Shown here one piece after another: positions 15,751 to 23,895 of a stretch of DNA of 38,104 bases. The number at the start of each line of letters is the position of its first letter. The first letter of the stretch is position 1. The notes beneath the pieces were generated by a model. It had not been told where the DNA came from and ran no database searches. It saw nothing but the letters and a program-made list of their open reading frames with translations. Location: contig PLYM01000254.1 of the NCBI GenBank assembly GCA_003153375.1, positions 1 to 38,104 on the forward strand, written 5' to 3'. The position numbers and the translations under genes are program-made. This DNA is from Planctomycetaceae bacterium (GTDB lineage Bacteria > Planctomycetota > Planctomycetia > Pirellulales > PALSA-1355).

Positions 15751-17220
15751 ATGGATTATCTCCAAAAGGCCATCGGCCAGCTGATCGAGTTGCTCAAGGC
15801 GATGCCCGCCGGCATGCGGGCAACCGTGGGCCTGCTCGTGGTCGTGGCCCTGGTGAGCGCGGCTTATCTGGGCAACGAGCAGCTCGCGGGCAGCGACGCC
15901 TATCTGATGGACGGCGAAACGTTTTCGGCCAGTCAGTTGCACGCCATGCACGCGGCGCTGGGCAAAGCCAATCTGGAAGCGAGCATCGACGGCGCTCGCA
16001 TCAAGGTCTCGCGCGGGCAGGAATCGAAGTGCATGGCCGCGTTGGCCGAGGCCGGCGCGCTGCCGGTCGAGTTTGGCGGCTATCTGGAAAAGGCGGTGAA
16101 CTCGAGCGGCTTCATGACGCTCAATCGCAATCAGGAAGCGGCCATGCGGATTGCCAAGCAGCGCGAGTTGCAAAACATCATCAACACGATGGTCGACAAG
16201 TCGCTGGTGTTGATCGACGAGCAGTCGGACCACGGCTTTCCGCCCAAGAAGATCATCACCGCCTCGGTCAGCATCCAGCCGCGCGGCCAGCAACCGCTGG
16301 ACGAGAACCGCATTCCGGCCGCCATTCGCAACCTGGTCGCTAGCTCGGTGGCGGGCTTGAAGCCCGAAGCGGTCACGGTGGTCGATTTGAGCACCCAGCG
16401 CACGTATCCAGGCGCCAGCAGCGGCGACAGCCACGGGCCGCTCGCGCTGGGTGAGTATGCGGAGCTGAAACGTTACTATGAGCGGGAGTATCAGGAAAAG
16501 ATCAGCCGCGCGCTGGCGCCGCACGTCGCGGGGGCGCTGGTGACGACGAGCGTGGAACTCGACGCTGAAGCGGCCACGCCCAGCGGAACGGGTGATGCCG
16601 CGCCGCGGCCGTTGGCACAGGCGGGTCGGTCGCCCAAGCGGGTGGCCGTTTCGATCGCCGTGCCGCACGCCTACTACGAACAAATCTGGCGCCAGTCGCG
16701 CCCCTCGTCGACAGCCGACAGCGTTCGCAAGTCCGACGCCGCCGTGCTGAGCGGAATCATCGCGACCGAGAAGCAGAAGATCGAAGCCCTGGTGACTTCG
16801 CTGCTACCGAATCGCGAGGCCGCTGGCGCCGGCTCTCAGGTCATGGTTTCGACGTTCTATCCGGTCGCTGAATTGCCGCCGCCCGAAATCGCGCCCAGCG
16901 AGCAGGCTTGGGCGTGGCTGAGCGAGCATGGCAAGACATTGGGCCTGGTGGGGCTGGGGCTCGTGGGATTATTGGCGGTCCGCAGCCTGGTGCGTTCCAC
17001 CGGGCGCTCCGCGGCCGTATCAACGCACGACGCCGACACGGGCCTGGGGCTCTCAGGCGATCAAGCACTTGCCAAGTCGGCACCCAACGTCGCGCACGAC
17101 GCCGCGCGGCATCGCGCCCCGCTGAGTCCCATGTTGCGTGGAGATCTGGCTGACATCGTGCGCGACGACCCCGAGGCGGCGGTGACGATCTTGCGAACTT
17201 GGATCGGCAATGCCGGCTAA
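15751..17220 (+). CDS. fliF: Flagellar MS-ring protein FliF
   Basis: FliF forms the MS ring in the inner membrane on which the rotor and export gate assemble. The 489-aa protein has a first membrane helix (about residues 23-41, ATVGLLVVVALVSAAYLG). The periplasmic ring-building motifs include ESKCMAALAEAGALPVEFGGYLEKAV and RQ-type LVASSVAGLKPEAVTVVD. A second helix lies near residues 395-418. The cytoplasmic end DDPEAAVTILRTWIG matches the FliG-binding segment. It is somewhat shorter than the usual 530-560 aa. Its stop overlaps the fliG start by 11 bases. Confidence 0.93.
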   Translation: MDYLQKAIGQLIELLKAMPAGMRATVGLLVVVALVSAAYLGNEQLAGSDAYLMDGETFSASQLHAMHAALGKANLEASIDGARIKVSRGQESKCMAALAEAGALPVEFGGYLEKAVNSSGFMTLNRNQEAAMRIAKQRELQNIINTMVDKSLVLIDEQSDHGFPPKKIITASVSIQPRGQQPLDENRIPAAIRNLVASSVAGLKPEAVTVVDLSTQRTYPGASSGDSHGPLALGEYAELKRYYEREYQEKISRALAPHVAGALVTTSVELDAEAATPSGTGDAAPRPLAQAGRSPKRVAVSIAVPHAYYEQIWRQSRPSSTADSVRKSDAAVLSGIIATEKQKIEALVTSLLPNREAAGAGSQVMVSTFYPVAELPPPEIAPSEQAWAWLSEHGKTLGLVGLGLVGLLAVRSLVRSTGRSAAVSTHDADTGLGLSGDQALAKSAPNVAHDAARHRAPLSPMLRGDLADIVRDDPEAAVTILRTWIGNAG

Positions 17221-18232
17221 CGCCATGAGAAAGAAACATCGCAATCTGCGCAAGGCGGCCATTCTGTTGGCCAGTCTCGAGGCCGACCATGCCGAGTCGC
17301 TGCTCGCGCAAATGGCGCCGGCGCAGGCCGAGGCATTGCGCCAGGCCGTGGCTCGACTGACCGACATCGATCCGCAAGAGCAGGACGACGTGATCGAGGA
17401 GTTCTTTCGCATCGGCCCCTTGGTGCCCGACAAGCACTGCTCGGGCCTGGAATTGGACGACCATCTGCCGTCGCAACTGTCGGTGGTCGAGTCCGCCGAC
17501 GAGGCGCCCAGCGCGCTGGCAAGTCCGGCGGCGCCGTTTCATTGTTTGCATGCCGCGCCGGTCCGCTCGCTGTCGCCGTTTTTGGAGCGCGAGCATCCGC
17601 GGACGATCGCGGTGGTGGCCTCGCATTTGCCCGCCGAGCGCGCCGCCGAACTGTTGGCCGGACTGCCGGCCGAATTGCAGATCGAAGTTGCCCGCCGGCT
17701 GGTGGACCTGGAAGAGACCGATCCGGAGATACTCCGCGAAGTCGAGCGAGGGCTCGAATCGTGGTTGGGCGAACAGCTGCGCGGAGACCGTCGCCGGGCC
17801 GCCGGCATCGCGGCACTGAACAACATTCTGGGCGCTGCCAGTCCCGGCACGAAACAGCACATTCTGGCCAACCTCACCCGGCACGATCGGCAACTGGCCG
17901 GCCAGCTCAAGGTTCCCTTGCAGCCGGCGCTCACGTTTGCCGAGTTGGAACGGCTCGATGCCGCGTCGCTGACCGTCGTGCTACACCATGCCCCGGGTGA
18001 ATTGCTGGTGCTGGCGCTGGCCGGCGCGTCGCACGAGTTCGCCGAACGGGTTTTTGAATTGTTTCCGCCGGCCGAAGTGCGAGCCTTGCGATCGGCCTTG
18101 CGCCACTTGGGCCCTACGCGGCTCAGCGACGTCGAAGACGCGAAGCACGAGCTCACCGAATTGGCGCGGCAGTTGGAGCTGCGCGGCGAAATCATGCCCG
18201 ACGTTCGCGGTCGATTGAGCGTGGCCGTCTAG
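17210..18232 (+). CDS. fliG: Flagellar rotor/switch protein FliG, divergent
   Basis: FliG joins the MS ring to the C ring and normally receives torque from the stator. The 340-aa protein has all regions: N-terminal RKAAILLASLEADHAESLLAQM, middle-domain FLEREHPRTIAVVASHL (the EHPQ motif as EHPR, residues 128-131), and C-terminal GPTRLSDVEDAKHELTELARQLELRGEI. Aligned by eye to the torque helix of other FliG proteins, the conserved charges are replaced: Lys by Ala271, Arg by Ala288, the Asp pair by Ser295-Ala296. The start may be ATG 17210 (overlapping fliF) or ATG 17225. Stator coupling may therefore be altered (inference). Confidence 0.9.
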   Translation: MPANAMRKKHRNLRKAAILLASLEADHAESLLAQMAPAQAEALRQAVARLTDIDPQEQDDVIEEFFRIGPLVPDKHCSGLELDDHLPSQLSVVESADEAPSALASPAAPFHCLHAAPVRSLSPFLEREHPRTIAVVASHLPAERAAELLAGLPAELQIEVARRLVDLEETDPEILREVERGLESWLGEQLRGDRRRAAGIAALNNILGAASPGTKQHILANLTRHDRQLAGQLKVPLQPALTFAELERLDAASLTVVLHHAPGELLVLALAGASHEFAERVFELFPPAEVRALRSALRHLGPTRLSDVEDAKHELTELARQLELRGEIMPDVRGRLSVAV

Positions 18233-18311
18233 GTTCCGCGAGCCAGACCGCGCGAGACGATGTCGGCTGTCGACAACTGTTGCACCCGTCGCACACGACG
18301 CTGGGAGATTT

Positions 18312-18965
18312 ATGGCGACCATCATCAAGGGCACGTCCACGCCGCGGGCTGCCGACGGCGCGCTGTTTCACCTCGACGATCTGGGCGATCGGGCCAAGGA
18401 GTATCTGGAACAGGTGCGGCACCAGGCCGCCGAGATCGTGGCCCAGGCCCAGCAGGAAGCCGTCGAGATTCGCCGCCGGGCCGAGGAAGAGGGCCGTGCC
18501 GCGGCGCTCGAAGCGGCCGAGACGGTGCTCGACGAAAAAGTGACCCGGCAGCTGGGCTCGCTGTTGCCGGCCTTGCGTGATGCGATCGACGCGATTTGCC
18601 GGGCGAAGGCCGAATGGATCGCGCATTGGGAGCGCTCGGCCGTACACGTCGCGGCGGCCATCGCTGGACGCATCGTGCGTCGCGAAGTCGAGCGCGCTCC
18701 GGAAATCACGATCACGCTGGTCAAGGAAGCGCTCGAGCTGGCGTCGGGCAGCAGCGAGATTCAACTGCGTTTGCACCCCGATGACGTCGCCGCGCTGGGC
18801 GGACAGATCTCGCGATTGGCCGAGGAATTGGTGCGGCTCGGCAATCCCCAGATCGTGCCCGATGCGACGATCGAAAAGGGTTCCTGCCGCGTCGAGACCC
18901 GCTTCGGCACGATCGATCAGCAGTTTGCCGCACAATTGGCCCGCATCGAACAAGAATTGACCTAA
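18312..18965 (+). CDS. fliH: Flagellar export ATPase regulator FliH
   Basis: FliH is the peripheral stalk that holds FliI at the export gate. The 217-aa protein has a coiled-coil N-terminal half rich in A/E/R with spaced glycines and glutamates (about residues 25-75). Its C-terminal V/FliH domain, AAAIAGRIVRREVERAPEITITLVKEAL, ends GSCRVETRFGTIDQQFAAQLARIEQEL. GGGAG lies just before ATG 18312. It sits in its usual place between fliG and fliI. Confidence 0.92.
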   Translation: MATIIKGTSTPRAADGALFHLDDLGDRAKEYLEQVRHQAAEIVAQAQQEAVEIRRRAEEEGRAAALEAAETVLDEKVTRQLGSLLPALRDAIDAICRAKAEWIAHWERSAVHVAAAIAGRIVRREVERAPEITITLVKEALELASGSSEIQLRLHPDDVAALGGQISRLAEELVRLGNPQIVPDATIEKGSCRVETRFGTIDQQFAAQLARIEQELT

Positions 18966-18981
18966 GCAGCCAGGGCGTTCG

Positions 18982-20304
18982 ATGCAAACATTGACCGACA
19001 TGACCGATCAGATCCGGCAGACGATGCCGACGGCCATCCGCGGCAGCATCGTGCGCACCGTGGGCAGCACGGCCTCGGTGGCCGATTTTCCCGCACCGGT
19101 TGGGGCCCTGGTCGAGATCGAACGGCAGGGGAGCGAGCCCGCGCTGGCGGAAGTCATCGGGTTTCGCGATCAACTGACGCTGGTCTATCTGCTCCATAGC
19201 GTGAATGGCCTGAGGCACGGGAACCGGGTGCGGCTGGTGCGGACGTCGCGTTGGATTCGTGTGGGCGACGAGTTGCTGGGCCGCGTGATCAACGCCCAGG
19301 CCGAGCCGATCGACGGGCGGCCCCGGCCCGTGCTGCACGAGCGGGTGCCCTTGGATCGAGCACCGCTGTCGGCGATCGAACGGCCCCGCATCGATACGCC
19401 GTTGTCGACGGGCATTCGCGCGATCGACGGCCTGTTGAGTTGCGGCAAGGGGCAGCGGATTGGCATCTTTGCTGGCTCGGGCGTCGGCAAGAGCGTGACC
19501 TTGGGAATGATGTCGCGCTATACCACGGCAGACGTGAACGTCGTGGCGCTGATTGGCGAGCGCGGCCGCGAAGTGAATGAATTCATCCAGCGCGACCTGG
19601 GGCCGGCCCTCGACAAGACCGTGGTCGTCGTGGCCACGAGCGATGAGCCGGCGCTGGCGCGCGTGCAGGCGGCCTTCACCGCCACGGCCGTGGCCGAATA
19701 CTTTCGCGACCTGGGACGCGACGTGCTGCTAGTCATGGACTCGCTGACGCGGCTGGCGCTGGCTCAACGCGAAATCGGACTGGCCGCCGGAGAACCACCG
19801 ACCACGCGCGGCTTTCCGCCTTCGGTGTTCAGCCAACTTCCCAGACTATTGGAGCGAGCGGGCTGCAGTCCGCGCGGCAGCATCACGGGGTTCTACTCGG
19901 TGCTGGTCGAGGGCGATGACCCGAACGAGCCGATTTCCGACACCGTTCGCGGCTTGCTCGACGGTCATATCTGGCTGGCCCGCAAGTTGGCCGCGCGGGG
20001 CCATTATCCGGCGATCGACGTGCTCGAGAGCGTCAGCCGGCTGATGACCGAAGTGGCCGACGACGAGCATCGCGCCGCCGCCCAGCGCGTGCGTGAATTG
20101 TTGAGCGTGTATCGCGAGCACGAGGATTTGATCTCGATCGGCGCCTATCGTCGCGGCGCCAATCCCTCGGTCGATCTGGCGATTGAGCAGTTGGGGCCGA
20201 TCAACGATTTTCTGCGTCAGCGGGTCGACGAGCGTTCGAGCGTCGCAGAGGCTCGCGAACAGTTGATGGGCTTGTGCCAGCAGGCCCAACGGCAAACGAG
20301 CTGA
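18982..20304 (+). CDS. fliI: Flagellum-specific export ATPase FliI
   Basis: FliI is the hexameric ATPase that unfolds and delivers export substrates at the base of the apparatus. At 440 aa it has full length. The Walker A motif GSGVGKS is at about residues 167-173, followed by GERGREVNEF, the Walker B LLVMDSLTRLALAQREIGL near residue 250, the conserved GEPPTTRGFPPSVFSQLPRLLERAG block, and LVEGDDPNEPISDTVRGLLDGHI. All catalytic motifs look intact. It starts 17 bases after fliH with AGGG upstream. Confidence 0.97.
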   Translation: MQTLTDMTDQIRQTMPTAIRGSIVRTVGSTASVADFPAPVGALVEIERQGSEPALAEVIGFRDQLTLVYLLHSVNGLRHGNRVRLVRTSRWIRVGDELLGRVINAQAEPIDGRPRPVLHERVPLDRAPLSAIERPRIDTPLSTGIRAIDGLLSCGKGQRIGIFAGSGVGKSVTLGMMSRYTTADVNVVALIGERGREVNEFIQRDLGPALDKTVVVVATSDEPALARVQAAFTATAVAEYFRDLGRDVLLVMDSLTRLALAQREIGLAAGEPPTTRGFPPSVFSQLPRLLERAGCSPRGSITGFYSVLVEGDDPNEPISDTVRGLLDGHIWLARKLAARGHYPAIDVLESVSRLMTEVADDEHRAAAQRVRELLSVYREHEDLISIGAYRRGANPSVDLAIEQLGPINDFLRQRVDERSSVAEAREQLMGLCQQAQRQTS

Positions 20305-20327
20305 GGCCCAGCACCGCGTGAGTTGTC

Positions 20328-20786
20328 ATGCCACGGTTTGAATTTCGCCTGCGATCGCTGTTGGCCGTGCGCGAAGCGGAGCGGGCCGCCGCGCGCACGC
20401 ACCTGGCCGCCGCGCAGGTCGAACTCGAGGAGCTCGTTGCCACCCGCGCCCTTCGTCAGCGAGGGCTGGACGAGCAACGTTCCTGGCTGCGCAATCGGGC
20501 CGCGCCCGGCCAGATCGATCCCCAGCGCCTCGCCGCCGCCAGTCGTTACGAGCGCGTGTTGCTCCACGAGCTGGAAGCACTCTTCGCCCAGCAGCAAGCG
20601 CTCGAAGTCGAGACGGAACGCCGCCGTGCCTTCGTCGTCGAAGCCGACCGCGAAGTGCGCGTGTTGGAGAAACTGCGCGAGCGGAAATTCGAGCAGTATC
20701 AGCGCGACCAAGCGCTCGCCGAAGTGAAACGCTTCGACGAAGTGGCCAGTCAGGCGAGGATTCGAGCCGCGGACGAAATGGTGTGA
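20328..20786 (+). CDS. fliJ: Flagellar export chaperone FliJ
   Basis: FliJ is the central stalk of the FliI hexamer and couples it to FlhA. The 152-aa protein is an almost continuous coiled coil, opening FEFRLRSLLAVREAERAAARTHLAAAQVELEEL. This matches the family's start 'F.F.L..LL..RE'. It closes with RDQALAEVKRFDEVA. It is the last gene of the first flagellar block, 23 bases after fliI, and faces the convergent OmpA-type gene. Confidence 0.88.
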   Translation: MPRFEFRLRSLLAVREAERAAARTHLAAAQVELEELVATRALRQRGLDEQRSWLRNRAAPGQIDPQRLAAASRYERVLLHELEALFAQQQALEVETERRRAFVVEADREVRVLEKLRERKFEQYQRDQALAEVKRFDEVASQARIRAADEMV

Positions 20787-20847
20787 CGAATGCCTCGTTC
20801 CTTCCTCGCATGCGAGAGCTTCTGTACCAGCTTCTCGCGCCTTCGTT

Positions 20848-20866
20848 TGTGGGCCAACGGCCCACA
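20848..20866. terminator. Hairpin between convergent fliJ and lipoprotein genes
   Basis: TGTGGGCC and GGCCCACA pair perfectly around AAC. There is no T-run, but the position midway between two convergent stops fits a shared terminator. Confidence 0.45.
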
Positions 20867-20889
20867 GGTTCGATGGGCCGTCGGCACAT

Positions 20890-21654
20890 TTAACGATACA
20901 CGCTGCCGTTGGCCCCGGCGTCGTTCCAGCCGACGACGGGGGTTTCGGGGCCGAGCAGGAAGATTTCGACGCGGCGATTCTTTTGACGGGCTTGGGCGGT
21001 GTCGTTGGGCGAGACGGGTTGATACTGGCCAAAGCCGGTGACGCCCATCCGCGATTCGGGGATGCCCGCTTTGCGCAGGCGGTCGGCCACGGCCAGCGCG
21101 CGGCCGGCGCTCAAGTGCCAGTTGTTCGGATAGCGTTGCCGCACTTCGCGACCCTTGATGCCCAGGGCATCGGCGTGGCCCACCACCATGATCTTCAAGT
21201 CGCGGGCTTCGGGCGACTGAAAGATGTCGGCAAACTCGCGCAGGATGCGATCGGCGCCGGGCTTCAGCTCGGCATCGCCGCTGTCGAACAGCAAATCGGT
21301 GTCGAGCTTACTGACGCCGGTCTTGGCGTCATATTGCAACACCGGAAAACGCTCGGCCAGATCGGCCAGGCGTCCGCTCAAGCCTTCAGGCAATCGGCCG
21401 CGAGCCAGCTTCTGCCGACCGCCGGCGCCCTCGGCGCGGGCCAGGTCTTCCTCGGCCTTGATCAGTTGATCCTCGACGTGGTGCGTGTGGACCTTCAGAT
21501 TCTCGATCTCGGCCAGTTGCGCCTGCGTCTGCTCGGTGAGCGACCGGTTCTGCGATTGCAGCGCCGAGAATTTGGTCTGAGAGACCGTCTTGCACCCGCA
21601 AGCGGCCAGCGCGGTCACTGCCAAGAGGACCAGCGTATGACGGGTAGCAGCCAT
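20890..21654 (-). CDS. OmpA/MotB-type peptidoglycan-binding lipoprotein
   Basis: The protein is 254 aa from ATG 21654, which follows AAGGAG by 8 bases. The lipobox LAAC puts the lipid on Cys19, implying a mature outer-membrane lipoprotein. Residues about 25-75 are a coiled coil. The C-terminal OmpA domain shows LDTDLLFDSGDAELKPGADRIL, then VVGHADALG, NWHLSAGRALAVADRL, RMGVTGFGQYQPV and KNRRVEIFLL. These are the elements that bind the meso-diaminopimelate of peptidoglycan. It has no N-terminal membrane Asp, so it is not a MotB stator. It is transcribed against the flagellar genes and probably serves envelope anchoring. Confidence 0.9.
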   Translation of the reverse strand: MAATRHTLVLLAVTALAACGCKTVSQTKFSALQSQNRSLTEQTQAQLAEIENLKVHTHHVEDQLIKAEEDLARAEGAGGRQKLARGRLPEGLSGRLADLAERFPVLQYDAKTGVSKLDTDLLFDSGDAELKPGADRILREFADIFQSPEARDLKIMVVGHADALGIKGREVRQRYPNNWHLSAGRALAVADRLRKAGIPESRMGVTGFGQYQPVSPNDTAQARQKNRRVEIFLLGPETPVVGWNDAGANGSVYR

Positions 21655-21746
21655 CGATTCGACTCCTTTCGAATCAACCTTCAATCGGTCGTTTAGTTTT
21701 TCCGGCTTCCTGCCGCCGGCAGCTCGCGCCAAAAATCGGCCGCGCG

Positions 21747-23138
21747 TTATTTTTCGAACCAACTCAAAATCGAGCTCATCAGCCAACTGTTTACCGGGTA
21801 GGGGCTGTTCCAGCTCCACATGTTGCGCAGCAAATCGAACATGAACATGCCGACGAACAACAGCAGCATGGCGCACAACGCCAGGCTGGCCACGTTCCAG
21901 CCCGAGTAGGCCGGCTCGGGAGCCACCGCCGCGGGCGCTCCGCCGGCAGCCGCCGCCGTGGCGGCCGCGGGGGTCAAGGCGGCGGCGCTCAACGCGCCGG
22001 CAGCACTCAGCCCTTCGCCCAAGTCCTCATCCAACAGCCCCCCGCCACCGCCGGCGGCCGCTTCGAGCATCGCCGAGCTGGTTGAGGGGCCAGCGTCTTC
22101 GAATTCCACGTCGCCTTCGAGCGCGATCACCTGCGAGCCGCTATCCGACTCCTCGACGCCCGCTTCTTCCAACGGCGTGAGCAGAAAATCGTCGTCGGTC
22201 GGTTGCGCGCCGATTTGCGTGCGAGCCCCGGGACTATCGACTTCCAGATCGTCACCGAGCGCCGCGTCTTCTTCGCCCAGCTCGAGCGATTCGACCGCCG
22301 AGCCGCCCAGGTCGAGCGGGGCTGACTCGAGCGACAAGCCGCTGTCGGCCGGATTGAGCAAGTTGATGCCGCTATCGCCCGAGCGCGACAAGTCGCCGTG
22401 CGAGCTGCCGCCGAGCACCAGATCGCCATCTTCGTCGCCCGTCAGGTCGATTGCCGAACCGCCGGCGGCATTGGAATCGGAAAGTTTGATGCCCGAGTCT
22501 TCACCGAGCTGCAAGGCGTCGTCGTCGCCAAAGGCGAGCGCCGAACCCTCGAGCTTCAAGGCGTCGGAACCCAGGGCGATGTCGCTGGTGCCGGCCGCGG
22601 GGCCGGCGGTCGCCGCGCTGTCGCTAAAGATCTTGGACGAGATACCGCTGTCGGCCGCGCTGTCCATTTCCAGATCGAGCGTGTCGAGCTCGTCGAACAA
22701 GGGACTGACGCCCGAGCCCTTCTTCGAGGGCTCGGCCAGCACGTCGGAGCCGCCCTGCGCGTCGGTTTGCAAGGGGGCGTCGAGATCGACGTCGCTGTCG
22801 TGTTTCGGTTTGGCCAATTGAATATCGCTTTCGGCCGGATCGTTGCGGCTGCTCTTGCCGCCGATGATCGTGCTCGACGTGCTCTCGTTCGAACCGCCCA
22901 ACTCCACCTCGCTCAGCAGGATCGAATCGGGGTCTTCGTCCATTTCGGCAAACTCGCCCTCTTGTTCGGCCGACTCGCGGTCGGCGATCAACCGTTCGAC
23001 GTCCTCGGGCTTGAACTTCCAACTGCCGCCGTCGCGATAGCCGTAGATTTTCTGCCGCTCGCGCATTTCCGTGAGCGTGTCGGGCGTTACGCCTAACATC
23101 TTGGCAGCTTCTTCAAGATCGACGAATTTTCGGGCCAT
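21747..23138 (-). CDS. Excisionase-type HTH protein with acidic repeats and a C-terminal membrane anchor
   Basis: The 463-aa protein has three parts. Residues 1-55 match the MerR/excisionase-type helix-turn-helix (FVDLEEAAKMLGVTPDTLTEMRERQKIYGYRDGG in two turns, then WKFKPEDVERLI). Residues about 60-380 are very acidic and low-complexity. They contain spaced 'DSGI/DSGL/DSDV' units (ADSGISS, EDSGIKL, GDSGINL, ADSGLSL, SDSGSQV). Near the end, after an Ala-rich linker, is one hydrophobic helix (SLALCAMLLLFVGMFMF) followed by a Trp-rich tail. A membrane-tethered DNA-binding-like protein is typical of planctomycetes, with unknown role. Starts at GTG 23141 or ATG 23138 are both possible. Confidence 0.85.
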   Translation of the reverse strand: MARKFVDLEEAAKMLGVTPDTLTEMRERQKIYGYRDGGSWKFKPEDVERLIADRESAEQEGEFAEMDEDPDSILLSEVELGGSNESTSSTIIGGKSSRNDPAESDIQLAKPKHDSDVDLDAPLQTDAQGGSDVLAEPSKKGSGVSPLFDELDTLDLEMDSAADSGISSKIFSDSAATAGPAAGTSDIALGSDALKLEGSALAFGDDDALQLGEDSGIKLSDSNAAGGSAIDLTGDEDGDLVLGGSSHGDLSRSGDSGINLLNPADSGLSLESAPLDLGGSAVESLELGEEDAALGDDLEVDSPGARTQIGAQPTDDDFLLTPLEEAGVEESDSGSQVIALEGDVEFEDAGPSTSSAMLEAAAGGGGGLLDEDLGEGLSAAGALSAAALTPAAATAAAAGGAPAAVAPEPAYSGWNVASLALCAMLLLFVGMFMFDLLRNMWSWNSPYPVNSWLMSSILSWFEK

Positions 23139-23165
23139 CACGGGTGGTTATCTCTGGAGGCCGAT

Positions 23166-23510
23166 CTACCGTTGGTCGAGCATCGAACGGACCTCGCGGG
23201 GCAAGGGGCTCGTGCCGTTGAATTCGGACATTTGCAAGTCCCAATGAATGTTACGCACGCTCTTCAGCACGACAACGCCCGTGGCCAGGTCGATGTGATA
23301 GACACTCATCACATGTTTCTCGGGATCGATCACCGTCACCTGCTGGCGTTGTTCACCGGCGGCGCTTGCCAGGGCAATCAATCCGCTGGAAGTCGCCGGG
23401 ACGGCGGGCGTCGCCCGCTGGGCAAAACCGACGCTCGGAACGACCGCGGAGAGAAACGTGGCCAAGACAAGACTGGCTAACATCCAAGCACCGATGACCG
23501 CGACTCTCAT
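23166..23510 (-). CDS. Small secreted protein of unknown function (114 aa)
   Basis: ATG 23510 follows AAGGA by 7 bases and begins a signal peptide, MRVAVIGAWMLASLVLATFL, ending near GFAQ. The mature part is about 80 residues, with a beta-rich core QQVTVIDPEKHVMSVYHIDL and a tail ending REVRSMLDQR. No family is recognised. It is 27 bases upstream of the HTH/membrane gene on the same strand and probably shares its transcript. Confidence 0.75.
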   Translation of the reverse strand: MRVAVIGAWMLASLVLATFLSAVVPSVGFAQRATPAVPATSSGLIALASAAGEQRQQVTVIDPEKHVMSVYHIDLATGVVVLKSVRNIHWDLQMSEFNGTSPLPREVRSMLDQR

Positions 23511-23561
23511 AAGTAAATCCTTTGCACTTAAGAGCATGGCGGAAAAACGGGGCACAAATCC

Positions 23562-23589
23562 ATTCTAAAAGCCCCGCATTCCAATTCAA
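23562..23589 (-). promoter_or_regulatory. Candidate promoter of the secreted-protein/HTH genes
   Basis: On the minus strand, TTGAAT (23589-23584) is followed after 16 bases by TAGAAT (23567-23562), about 50 bases before ATG 23510. Confidence 0.45.
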
Positions 23590-23726
23590 CACAAATCTTG
23601 CCCAAGCTGCCAGCGCGCCACACTGCCCACAGCGCAACGGCCCCGGCCGAAGTGCCTCGAACAACGGGCGTTTTCCCGCGGAATATCGCTTTTCGTGTCG
23701 ACTTGCCGTGACGAACGCAACAACCA

Positions 23727-23864
23727 GTCCGAACGGACCGGCAGATAGGGTTTTAGGGGTCGCGAGTTTAGTGATCTGCCGCCACCGCGGCAAGAGCAAC
23801 TGGAAACCGCCCGGGCAGCCCCTAGAATAAGGAGCCCCGTTGAGCACCGGCCGGCGATCCGGTG
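23727..23864 (+). promoter_or_regulatory. Hairpin-rich leader upstream of queC
   Basis: Three inverted repeats lie ahead of queC: GTCCG/CGGAC at 23727-23738, GGCAGAT/ATCTGCC at 23740-23780 around a GU-rich 27-base loop, and CACCGG/CCGGTG at 23845-23864. A TAGAAT hexamer at 23823-23828 could be a -10. Queuosine genes are often controlled by preQ1 riboswitches, but I do not see the known class I core, so this is only a candidate. Confidence 0.4.
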
Positions 23865-23895
23865 TCCCCGAGTGTTTCCGTGAGGTTGCCATCCT

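Larger units (their letters stand above)
23511..23895. other. Divergent spacer upstream of queC
   Basis: No gene is seen in these 385 bases. The right half carries three hairpins (23727-23864) and the left carries the candidate promoter for the small secreted protein. Confidence 0.55.

Noticed and set aside
16029-16343. Internal frames within fliF
   Set aside because: They are overlapping shadows of a well-supported gene.
20890-21654. OmpA-type protein as a MotB stator subunit
   Set aside because: It has a lipobox instead of a membrane helix with the channel Asp, so it cannot be a stator.
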